This document shows, piece after piece, positions 44,201 through 54,981 of a stretch of DNA of 64,000 nucleotides. Positions within the stretch are counted from its first letter, which is position 1. Every line of letters begins with the position of its first letter. This DNA is from Scilla litardierei (lineage: Eukaryota; Streptophyta; Magnoliopsida; Asparagales; Asparagaceae). The notes under the pieces were generated by a model that saw only the letters and a list, made by a program, of their open reading frames with translations, ran no database searches and was not told the origin of the DNA. Made by a program: the position numbers and the translations under genes. The DNA lies in contig CM061141.1 in assembly GCA_030789695.1 (NCBI GenBank), positions 275,001,655 through 275,065,654 on the forward strand, read 5' to 3'.

Positions 44201-46915
44201 TGTAATGACCACTTTTTGTTGTATGTTGTTCATGCACGTGCTTTTGACCGTGCGCATGCCTATTTTAGACTTTGCTTAACTGTGAACACTTTAGTGTGAT
44301 ATGCCGTTGTGAACGTCTCTGAGAGTATTAAATAGTGGCACTAAATTGGAACGACGTTTCTCGAGTCGTTTTCCCACAATTTAATCTTATTCGATGAGAC
44401 GCTGCGATTCTCACTTTTGATGGGAGACGTTTCTATTTTTAGTTTCGTCGTCCGACGTCGAAATTGAGATCCGTCTTCTTAGTTAGCTCACTTTCGTCGA
44501 CACGATCACCCCGATATTTATTTTATAATTTTTAGAGTTTATTTGTCCACTTTTATATTTTTAACAAGGTTTATAATATTTTTAATAATTAATTTTTATA
44601 TTAATTTCGGCCAAAGAAAATTTATTTGAGTTTAAAACGTTTTAAATAATTTTTGAGCCAATTTCCAGCTCATTTGGGTGCCACCTAAGCCTTGGGTGAG
44701 TTGGAGTTGGTGAGATTTGAATTTTAAATTATTTTAAACTCCTAATCTCATTAGGATTAGCCCTAGACCCAGTCAACCCATCTACACTATATAAACAACC
44801 TCTAGGAAGACCTATTTTCGCAAGAAAATAACCCTAGCCGCTCCCAAAACCCAAATTTGACGTTGCGACGAATCGTCACAACGTTGTGACGAACTCCCCC
44901 GCACCAACCGAGAGAAATCAGCCCAAATCCCCGCACTGACCAGTCGCCGCTCCGTGCCAAGCATTGCTCCGCCCCGCGTCTGACCGAGCCGTTCGCCCGC
45001 ACCGACCAAGCCCCGCTTCGTTGCAACGTTGCGACGTTACAACTCTCGTTCCCCCGCACCGACCGGCCCACTCTCCCGCTTCGACCGAGAGGACCAAGCC
45101 CCGCACCGACTGTAGTGCTGCACAGCGCTGTGCGCTGTGTCTGACCGAGCCAATCTCTCGGTCAGGCTAATGTCCGACTGAGAGCCACTCGTCGCAACCC
45201 CGCACCCGTCGCACCACTTGCCACCGTGGGCCCCCTAAGTTCTCCAGAGGTATTGTGGATCCCCCATGTGTCCCTAGGACTACTGTGGGGCCCCACCTAG
45301 ATGCTTTCTCTTCGACGATTTGCCGCGTACGACGTTGCGACACGTCGTAGCCCGTCGTCGCACGTGCTAGCTTTGGAATCTGGATTCGTCGCTCCGGTTG
45401 CTGCTCTGAACTTTCCAGCGAGGAAACTAATTTGGAATCAGGACTTGGAGCGCATTCTCTTATTCCAACCACTGGCGTTGCTACACGACGCCAGTGTAGC
45501 TTTCGCGTCGTGTTGAGGTAACGCTTTGCACCCTTAGGACCCCCAACCCATTGCCTGTTAATCAAGACTAAAATTGATGTTTTTAAAGTATTTTAAATGT
45601 TTTAAATTCACTAATCAAGATTAATAATATGGACTTTAGGCCGATGGACTTGTGCACGTAGGTTATTTGTGACTTGGACTCTCTTGGGTGGTGTTTCTCA
45701 GACGTTGAACTTGCGGGCAAGTGAAACTTGCCAACTCTTGTGTAGGGCCATGTTTTTAGGCCACTTCCTTACTTTTAGCGTAAAAGAGACTAGTCAGTGA
45801 AATGATAGCTGGCTAGACGCCTATTTGATCTAGTTTGACAATGAAACTAGATCCGTCACCTTAATTGATCTAGCTTGACAACGAAGCTAGATCCAACTCT
45901 TTAACTTGTTGATCTTGCATACTAAATTGTCATGTTTACTTTCCTTACCTGTACGCTTTACTACTTGCCATGTCATGTCATCCATGCATTGAATGTCGCA
46001 TTCGTAGCACACGCTACATACTTGTACTTGCTTGTCCCGGGCTAGGTGCACCCCTATGCCATACTTGTTAAAAACACTTCCTGGCTCGTGATCCAGAAGC
46101 GAGCATTACCGTTCGGGGGTAAGGCCCTGGCTCGATACACGTGGAGGGGTAGGGTTGAGCGACCACTCAGCTTAGGAGTTGGCCCGATCAGCCACTCTAG
46201 CTGTAAGGCATGAACTCTGTGCACGAGGTGCTTACTTTACTTGTCTTGTACTAGTGAGTGTTACTTGTAAAACTTGTCATCCATGCCATGTTTAAATGCA
46301 ATGCTCGTACTTTACTTTACTTTATCTTACTTGTTGCACTCATACCTTAAACTGCCATGCCATTGCATTCATGCTAGAACTGCTAGGTTGCTTCACCTAC
46401 TTTCAGTTTCCTTGCACAAGTCTCTTGTAGACTTGCTGACATGTGCCCCTTGCTCTTTTGGGTGTCACAAGTTAGACCCTGAGCCAGAGACCGTTGCTGA
46501 GTACGTGGTGTTATGCTGACGCTGAGCCTGAGTCCATGTCTTCCCAGGAGGAGTTTTGTGGACACCGGTGACCTTTCTTGGTGACTTGCTGAGCTTTCTT
46601 TCGTTTTAGGTTTTGTTGTTAGTTGTCGGTGCGTGGCACCTTTGCGTTGTACTTTTGTTGGCCATGTTTGGGCCTTGAGACTCTTTTTCTTTCTAGCCTG
46701 GTGGCTTTTTCTGTGATGTTGAAACTTATTTTATGGACATTCTGATATATCTCTTTTGCCTCATTTCATTATTATTATCTTTGTTTCATTCGCGTTGCAA
46801 GGACCGGCAGTTCTAAATTTGATTGACGCTTATCGGACTTAAAGCTTTGCAGCTCCAAGTCCGAGCGGACCATCTCACGCTTCGCCTCCATATTTTTGGG
46901 AAGCGGGGCGTGACA
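44201..46915 (+). repeat. C 5' LTR
   Basis: 2715 bp. TATA-like CTATATAAAC near 44788-44797. Downstream are long palindromes, including CGTCACAACGTTGTGACG (44874-44891) and GCACAGCGCTGTGC (45120-45133), in a GC-rich stretch (44820-45520). The second half (45700 on) aligns with the E LTR. Confidence 0.9.
45716..46017 (+). other. Stem-loop group in C 5' LTR, matching E
   Basis: Stems GGCAAG/CTTGCC (45716-45721, 45727-45732); CTAGTCAG/CTGGCTAG (45790-45797, 45809-45816, one G-T); CTAGTTT/AAACTAG with loop GACAATG (45830-45850) and a second copy CTAGCTT/AAGCTAG with loop GACAACG (45870-45890); GTAGC-ACAC-GCTAC (46004-46017). Confidence 0.6.
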
Positions 46916-49900
46916 GGTTTTGTTGGTGGCCCATGCAGGTCCTGTCTTGCAATTGCGAATTAACAGAACAACCATAATAACGGAATGTCCATTAAATAAA
47001 TTGCAACATCCGAGTCATAAGCCCCGAGTCTAGTAATTTTCCTATGTCACTAGGTGGTAAGAGACTTAGTTAGTCGTCTGTGCTTGCTAGTTAGATGCCT
47101 CTGATTGCTAGTTAGACTCCCTGTCAGCAACTGATTTAATCGTCGTAGGAGTACCTTAGTGGTTCCTGTCTAACTCTGACCATATTATACTTCTAGAATT
47201 TCCTTTGGTCGTTCGCTTGGGTTCATCGATTTCAGACCAAGCTGAACACAGTCCATTACCGTCTAGCTCCTTAGAAAGTCTTAGCGCTTAGTTCTTAGTC
47301 TTTAGTTGGTCGACCGTAGGAGTTTCCCCGTAGATACCCCTGATTCATATCCTAGACGTATGTATGTTTTGATCATCTGACCAATTTCCTTGCCTCGATT
47401 CACGAGATCGCCTCATGACGATCGTCATCAATTTTCGACCCTCTCCATTACAAACCTTGAATCTCCTAAAATTATTTTTCGACTTCCTCTTTCCCTAAGT
47501 TTAAATTTGCTCAATTTTTAATATATATCTTATATTTTATACTTCTTCGTTGACTTGAATTCTTAAAACTTTTGTCGAAATTTCGAATACTAGCTTATGG
47601 TATTTTCCCAGCCTATATTTTTCGTACTTATATAAATGTGTCGTCCCTTCTTATATTAATTTTATTCTGAACCGTACTTTTATCCAATTCGACTTATAAT
47701 TTTCTTTTCTTATTTATGCCATTCAAATGACACATCGCGCTTACTTTTAAATTACTTTTCAAGTCACATGGAAATTCAGCTTTCAGCAAGTCGATTTTAT
47801 GCTCGTCATTTTCCTCTACTTCAAATTTTTGTAAAATAACTATTTCATAACCACTTCCTGATTTAGACCCTCCATGATTTGGTTTTACAGCTTAGCTATA
47901 AATTTTGATAATTCTACTACTAAGTTATTATTATTATCTTTCCGCTCACCATACATACTTTTAGAAAATTTCTAAACTAAATTGAGTTTCAATTATTTTT
48001 ATATCCGTACCAGGCTCGTTGTTCTCGTATGCTAAAAGCTTCGTGTAAACCAGTTTTATTTTTGGCACATCCTGGTTCCTCTAAAAGTAGTTCCAATATT
48101 GATTATTTTAAATTTCCTTTCCCTGGCTTCAAGACTTTGAAAGCGTTTAAAACGAGCGTAAATTCTTCAGTTACTTTAATTTCATTCTTTGAATTTCCAA
48201 AACTTTTGCCAAAATTATATTAAATTACTGCCGTATAATATTTTCTAAAAAAACTACGTCCTTAATGTTCGTGTGAATGATTTACTTCCTTTCATAATAA
48301 CATTCTATAAACCCTTTTCTCTTATTATGAATATTCGACTCAAACTCATTTTGAACAACTCGTTTTATCGACCTACAAATATTTCTTTACAGACGAGGAT
48401 TTCAACTTTTGAAGTACGTCAGTTTTCAAACTCCACATATTTTAGCTTATGCTATTTACCCTATTTTCTTTTCTGTATCCTATATAAGCATCACTACATC
48501 TCCCTTTTCCCTCAACCTAAACATCACCATTGAATCAAAGTTTCGTCTAACCAAGCTGTCCCCTTGTATTCATCCTATCCGAACTCGTGCTTATCGATCC
48601 TTCCCTCGTCACGCCTTCGACCTCGACCTCCCTTTGTTGCTTAGACTTTAGTGCCCGTCAAGGTCTGTGTCAACTCTTAGTTGTTAGTAGACCCTTGGAC
48701 CTTTGTGAGGTGTCATAGTGCACGTACCTAAGTTGTGTACGTGGGCTTGAATGAGTATACCCCCATAGCATATTGATGCTTGCCTATTGTGTGGTATATA
48801 TATATACATACTCGGAGTTATTCGTGATATTATGAAGTTGTTTATGTGTTAGTATTTATAGATTTGGGTGTGGTTAGCTATACCATACTAGGGATGCTTG
48901 TGTATATAAGAATTAGTGTGGGGATATCTGATGGAGTGTATGTAATAAGAGATACTTATAATGGTTGAAATAAAATGATTGGTAAAGCTATGTATATGCT
49001 AGGTGTGATAATAATAGGTGAACGTATAGATAAGAAAGTAGGCCTATTGAGTGACCCATATATTAGTACGTATGAGTATGTGCTCGTAGGTAGATATGTA
49101 TTGTGCTTAGACGTAAGTAGTTATGTTTTGTTGCCTGAGTATATAGGTGATATGCATATGATAGTAGAATTATAATTTTGATTGGTATTGCTTGCTTTTA
49201 TGGGATGTTGTATGCGTGTATACCGTGAGGTATACACGACTATTGCACATCTTAACTATGTATGTATATGTGTTGGTATACTAATTATAGGTAGTAGGCT
49301 ATGGTGTGAATATATATGTTACATGTGTGCGACTATACGATGAATGCGTTTGTATTAAGGAGTGTATTACAATTATACGTGTGCTGATGTCTGTATTATT
49401 ATTATGGTATATAGAGTGATTGAACTATGTGAGTATTACCTGACTAAATATTAGGTGTGATTGACTTATGGTATGTATATGGTTGTATTGGTAGACATAT
49501 ATATATATATATTGGAGTGGTATCGGTATAGGTATAAATGCCGTGTTACGTATATAGAATATTCTGATATGTGTATTGAGTCTCACTCAAGCTCGAGTGG
49601 GTATACCCTAAGTATATTGATATGTATGTCTGAAGTTTGAATATAGCGATGTTTGATGTATGTATAGTGATAGGAGTGTATATGCCTGGTTGTGTTACGC
49701 ACATGATTGTGGGTCGCTATACCAGTATATAGTTATAGGTATTGGTCTTGTGGTATAGTTATTTACTAAGGACTTGCCTGTGTGAACGTATGTGTGCTAG
49801 CTAAACTAGGTGTGTAGATGTACTAGTAATATGATGGTATGATTGGTGTATGTAAATGAAATGTTAGCGTGTATGGGTGTGCACCATGCACGGGTAAGTA

Positions 49901-50532
49901 TGGGCTTAGTTATAGTTATTGGTGACTATGGTATATGTGGCGTGTCGTAAATACAGTTATAGGACCGTATGTGATGTGAATATATGGTGAACTATTTGCA
50001 TACATTTGAATGACTATATGTTGTGAAACTACAGTGGTGGTGAATATATATATTAGATACAGTGAAACTGGATTTAATTATGGTATGGTGTGACTACCTA
50101 TGTTGATGTGTTTAGTATTGGATGTATACTAAGAAATATTAGGGAGTCGTATACCCATGTTGTTTGTGCACAGGTAGCTATCTAAACGTAGAGCAATGAT
50201 TGTATTTGCTAAGTGTGAGACTATCCTTATATGAGTATCTGAAATATTGTTTTGTGTTTAGGTAAGTAGTAGTTATATAAGGGATGTATGCTTATATATA
50301 TGATTGAAATACATGTATGAAGTTGACTGACTATACTAGGTATAAGTGTATGACGTACGTGAATATATATATACATGTTGGTAGTGTTAATGTTTGACTA
50401 CCTAGTGCATATATAGGCACTTGTAATGACTATACCTGGTTGAATTATAATGTAACTTGATTGGGGTAGTTACTAGAGCGACTAGCTATATTATAAAGTC
50501 CGAGGACGGACTTTATTCTAAGGTAGGGAGGA
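46916..50532 (+). other. C interior: non-coding, with a strand-composition switch
   Basis: About 130 bp of E-like leader, then no recognisable gene. 47100-48650 is rich in C and T and poor in G on the plus strand; from about 48700 to 50480 it is rich in G, T and A and poor in C, with many TATATA, GTATG and TATGTG words. A TATA-like CCTATATAAGC lies near 48479-48489 just before the switch. It ends TCCGAGGACGGA, then the purine stretch AGGTAGGGAGGA before the LTR. The small frames here (48029-48651, 48975-49175) have no supporting features. Confidence 0.7.
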
Positions 50533-53229
50533 TGTAATGACCACTTTTCGTTGTACGTTGTTCGTGCACGTGCCTATTTTAGACTTTGCTTAACTATGAA
50601 GACTTTAGTGTGATATGCCGTTGTGAACGTCTCTGAGAGTATTAAATAGTGGCACTAAATTGGAACGACGTTTCTCGAGTCGTTTTCCCACAATTTAATC
50701 TTATTCGATGAGACGTTGCGATTCTCACTTTTGACGGGAGACGTTTCTATTTTTAGTTTCGTCGTCCGACGTCGAAATTGAGATCCGTCTTCTTAGTTAG
50801 CTCACTTTCATCGACACGATCACCCCGATATTAATTTTATAATTTTTAGAGTTTATTTGACCACTTTTATATTTTTAACAAGGTTTATAATATTTTTAAT
50901 AATTAATTTTTATATTAATTTCGGCCAAAGAAAATTTATTTGAGTTTAAAACGTTTTAAATAATTTTTGAGCCAATTTCCAGCTCATTTGGGCCCCACCT
51001 AAGCCTTGGGTGAGTTGGAGTTGGTGAGATTTGAATTTTAAATTATTTTAAACTCCTAATCTCATTAGGATTAGCCCTAGACCTAGTCAACCCATCTACA
51101 CTATATAAACAACCTCTAGGAAGACCTATTTTCGCAGGAAAATAACCCTAGCCGCTCCCAAAACCCAAATTTGACGTTGCGACGAATCGTCACAACGTTG
51201 CGACGAACTCCCCCGCACCGACCGAGAGAAATCAGCCCAAATCCCCGCACTGACCAGTCGCCGCTCCGCGCCAAGCATTTCTCCGCCCCGCGTCTGACCG
51301 AGCCGTTCGCCCGCACCGACCAAGCCCCGCTTCGTTGCAACGTTGCGACGTTGCAACTCTCGTTCCCCCGCACCGACCGGCCCGCTCTCCCGCTCCGACC
51401 GAGAGGACCAAGCCCCTCACCGACTGCAGCACTGCACAGCGCTGTGCGCTGTGTCTGACCGAGCCAATCTCTCGGTCAGGCTAGTGTCCGACCGAGAGCC
51501 ACTCATCGCAACCCCGCACCCGTCGCACCACTTGCCACCGTGGGCCCCCTAAGTTCTCCAGAGGTATTGTGGGTCCCCCATGTGTCCCTAGGACTACTAT
51601 GGGGCCCCACCTAGATGCTTTCTCTTCGACGATTTGCCGCGTACGACGTTGCGACACGTTGTAGCCCGTCGTCGCACGTGCTAGCTTTGGAATCTGGATT
51701 CGTCGCTCCGGTTGCTGCTCTGAACTTTCCCGTGAGGAAACTAATTTGGAATCAGGACTTGGAGCGTATTCTCTTATTCCAACCCCTGGCGTCGCTACAC
51801 GACGCCAGTGTAGCTTTCGCGTCGTGTTGAGGTAACGCTTTGCACCCTTAGGACCCCCAACCCATTGCCTGTTAATCAAGACTAAAATTGATGTTTTTAA
51901 AGTATTTTAAATGTTTTAAATTCACTAATCAAGATTAATAATATGGACTTTAGGCCGATGGACTTGTGCACGTAGGTTATTTGTGACTTGGACTCTCTTG
52001 GGCGGTGTTTCTCAGACGTTGAACTTGCAGGCAAGTGAAACTTGCCAACTCTTGTGTAGGGCCATGTTTTTAGGCCACTTCCTTGCTTTTAGCGTAAAAG
52101 AGACTAGTCAGTGAAATGATAGCTGGCTAGACGCATATTTGATCTAGTTTGACAATGAAACTAGATCCGTCACCTTAATTGATCTAGCTTGACAACGAAG
52201 CTAGATCCAACTCTTTAACTTGTTGATCATGCATACTAAACTGTCATGTTTACTTTCCTTACCTGTACGCTTTACTACTTGCCATGTCATGTCATCCATG
52301 CATTGAATGTCACATTCGTAGCACACGCTACATACTTGTACTTGCTTGTCCCGGGCTAGGTGCACCCCTATGCCATACTTGTTAAAAACACTTCCTGGCT
52401 CGTGATCCAGAAGCGAGCATTACCGTTCGGGGGTAAGGCCCTGGCTCGATACACGTGGAGGGGTAGGGTTGAGCGACCACTCAGCTTAGGAGTTGGACCG
52501 ATCAGCCACTCTAGCTGTAAGGCATGAACTCTGTGCACGAGGTGCTTACTTTACTTGTCTTGTACTAGTGAGTGTTACTTGTAAAACTTGTCATCCATGC
52601 CATGTTTAAATGCCATGCTCGTACTTTACTTTACTTTATCTTACTTGTTGCACTCATACCTTAAACTGCCATGCCATTGCATTCATGCTAGAACTGCTAG
52701 GTTGCTTCACCTACTTTCAGTTTCCTTGCACAAGTCTCTTGTAGACTTGCTGACATGTGCCCCTTGCTCTTTTGGGTGTCACATGTTAGACCCTGAGCCA
52801 GAGACCGTTGCTGAGTACGTGGTGTTATGCTGACGCTGAGCCTGAGTCCATGTCTGCCCAGGAGGAGTTTTGTGGACACCGGTGACCTTTCTTGGTGACT
52901 TGCTGAGCTTTCTTTCGTTTTAGGTTTTGTTGTTAGTTGTCGGTGCGTGGCACCTTTGCGTTGTACTTTTTTTGGCCATGTTTGGGCCTTGAGACTCTTT
53001 TTCTTTCTAGCCTGGTGGCTTTTTCTGTGATGTTGAAACTTATTTTATGGACATTCTGAGATATCTCTTTTGCCTCATTTCATTATTATTATCTTTGTTT
53101 CGTTCGCGTTGCAAGGACCTGCAGTTCTAAATTTGATTGACGCTTATCGGACTTAAAGCTTTGCAGCTCCAAGTCTGAGCGGACCTTCTCACGCTTCGCC
53201 TCCATATTTTTGGGAAGCGGGGCGTGACA
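50533..53229 (+). repeat. C 3' LTR
   Basis: 2697 bp, near-identical to the 5' LTR, followed by GAGAA. The palindrome at the place of 44874-44891 reads CGTCACAACGTTGCGACG here, one base off. Confidence 0.9.
52030..52331 (+). other. Stem-loop group in C 3' LTR
   Basis: Same stem-loops as 45716-46017, from GGCAAG (52030) to GCTAC (52331). Confidence 0.55.
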
Positions 53230-53441
53230 GAGAAGTTGAAGCGGTGGCATGACAAGCGCATTTTAAAGAAGGAATTCAAGGAAGGAGACTTAGTTCTCCT
53301 ATTCAATTCAAGACTGAGACACTTTCCCGGAAAGCTCAAGTCCAGGTGGTCGGGCCCTACCGAGTCACCAAGGTCTTCCTGCATGGAGCAATTGAGATAA
53401 TGGGAAGAGATGAACCGTTCAAGGCAATTGGAAGCATTTAA
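53230..53441 (+). pseudogene. pol: B pol, integrase C-terminal end after C
   Basis: Resumes exactly after the GAGAA duplication with [17 protein letters not shown] and [12 protein letters not shown], the usual Gypsy integrase GPY/F-type end ([13 protein letters not shown], one frameshift near 53350), ending at TAA 53439-53441. Confidence 0.85.
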
Positions 53442-53711
53442 AACACTATGCGATCAGTGAGCCCGCAATCTCTCCGATCGAAAGCTTAACGACCGATAGC
53501 TCCGCTACAAATCCTCCGGATCCGAATTGATCACGAACTGGGAGTCGAACAAATGACTATAAACAACAGTGCTTCATGGGAGGCAACCCATGTTCTGAAC
53601 TTTTATCGGTTTTTATAGGATTAGTTTTCTAATATTTATGAATAAATACTACCAATGGGACATTCGTTGGGATACTTAGATAAATTTTTATATTTGTGCA
53701 GGAATTGCCCC
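53442..53711 (+). other. B post-pol non-coding segment
   Basis: Contains the conserved hairpin CATGGG/CCCATG (53575-53592) shared with A. No gene. Confidence 0.6.
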
Positions 53712-53971
53712 CACCCGATCGGGTGGCCAGTATCAGTAAATGACCAACTTCAAGGCACGAGCGAACCGATCGGTTGAAACATGCGGTATTGGGTCGCTGA
53801 CTGGGTGGAGATGACAGAGTTCTCGGGAATTTTGGGGAATGGTCAACCGATCGGGTAAAATCTCACCCGATCGCTTCACCTGTAGCTGTTGATCCGCGAG
53901 AGAATTTCGAAATTTGACCCAACCGATCGGGTGAAATTTAACCCGATCGGTTTGCCTAACCCTATTTATAT
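53712..53971 (+). promoter_or_regulatory. B internal palindrome array and TATA box before the third ORF
   Basis: CACCCGATCGGGTG, a perfect 14-bp palindrome (53712-53725), AACCGATCGGTT (53764-53775), and variants near 53845, 53862, 53921 and 53942, then CCTATTTATATA at 53960-53971. The ATG of the third ORF is at 54397. Same order as in A. Confidence 0.55.
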
Positions 53972-54396
53972 ATTCTCTGCCCTCGCCCGACTTCATTCAC
54001 CCGACGTCCAATTTCCATTCGCGCGGTTGATCTCTCATTCTTACAAATCGATCTCCTCCATCACTACCTCTACTCCTAAAATAACTCTCCCACTTCCTCC
54101 CATACTTCCCCACCATCAAAAACCTCCCATCGACCACCTTCAACCACAAATCACCCAAACCCTAGCCCTAGCCCCCAAGTTTCGAAATTTCAGTTCTTGT
54201 TGGAATAGCGAGCGGTGGCTCCCAAATCACTACATCATACATCGTGGGATCTTTTGGGAGCTGGGACTTGCATCATTATTGGGTACCCTCTTTCCAAACT
54301 TTATGTTTCTTTTCGTATGTGCAATGTATTGATTTTGTGTCTGCCTACTACATCTGTTTTATCATCATCGTAAACACTCTCCCCCACGTTATTACC

Positions 54397-54981
54397 ATGT
54401 CTAGGAAAGGAAAAGAGCCAGCATCATCATCACGTAGATACTACCTGCACGGCCCTTTCCCCTTCTTACCTTGGCATTAATCCTTCATCTGAAGAGCAAT
54501 CCGTACGTTTGCACGCCCTTCTTCATCACCCCATGCGACCTACCCTTTTTGCTGATTGCCCAACATTCGAATCTCTCGGACTTTTTAGGGGCATCGCCAA
54601 ACTTTTCGAATGCATTGGGTGCGATTTACTTCTGCGTGCTTTTGCCCACACACATCGGAATCTCACACTTGAGTTCATTTCTTCTCTCGAAGTGTACGAT
54701 TGGGGATTCGCTTTTCGCATTTTCAATTCCGATTTTTCCATGACATTTGCCGAGCTTAACAATTCGCTGAATTTCCTTCACCCCGATCGTTATGTTGAAA
54801 GCTCAACTCATGATCGGTCTGATATCTATTGTTACTTCCGGGACGATGGTGTTTGGCAATGATTCACCCGGTATCCTACCTTTCCATCGGGGGAACTTGC
54901 CTCCTATATTATACACCCATGTTACCGCTTCGCCCATTGCCTTTTTGAGAACACCATTTTTTCCAGCGTGGATGTTTCCAC
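54397..54981 (+). pseudogene. B third ORF, 5' part (ATHILA ORF-1-like)
   Basis: ATG 54397 starts MSRKGKEPASSS; after a frameshift near 54475 the domain continues with HPMRPTLFADCPTFESLGLF, NLTLEFISSLEVYDWG and MTFAELNNSLNFLHPD, matching the A third ORF (TLEFLSTL, LNTINDIFGF). A TGA at about 54860 follows. Element D cuts it after the TCCAC at 54977-54981. Function of the family unknown. Confidence 0.72.

Larger units (their letters stand above)
44201..53229 (+). mobile_element. C: non-autonomous chromovirus-related element (no genes)
   Basis: LTRs 44201-46915 and 50533-53229 (TGTAATGACC...GCGGGGCGTGACA), duplication GAGAA (44196-44200 and 53230-53234). The 3.6 kb interior has no gag or pol. 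It shares with E the leader sequence (GGTTTTGTTGGTGGCCCATG), the CCGAGGACGG-purine 3' end and LTR hairpins, so it probably uses the proteins of an E-like partner. LTRs differ by few bases plus an 18-bp extra stretch near 44240 in the 5' copy. Confidence 0.9.

Noticed and set aside
44802..45565. Arg-rich frames in the GC-rich part of the C LTR (both strands; also 51116-51879)
   Set aside because: Same frames in both LTRs, made of repeated CGTTGCGACG and GACCGAG words; non-coding.
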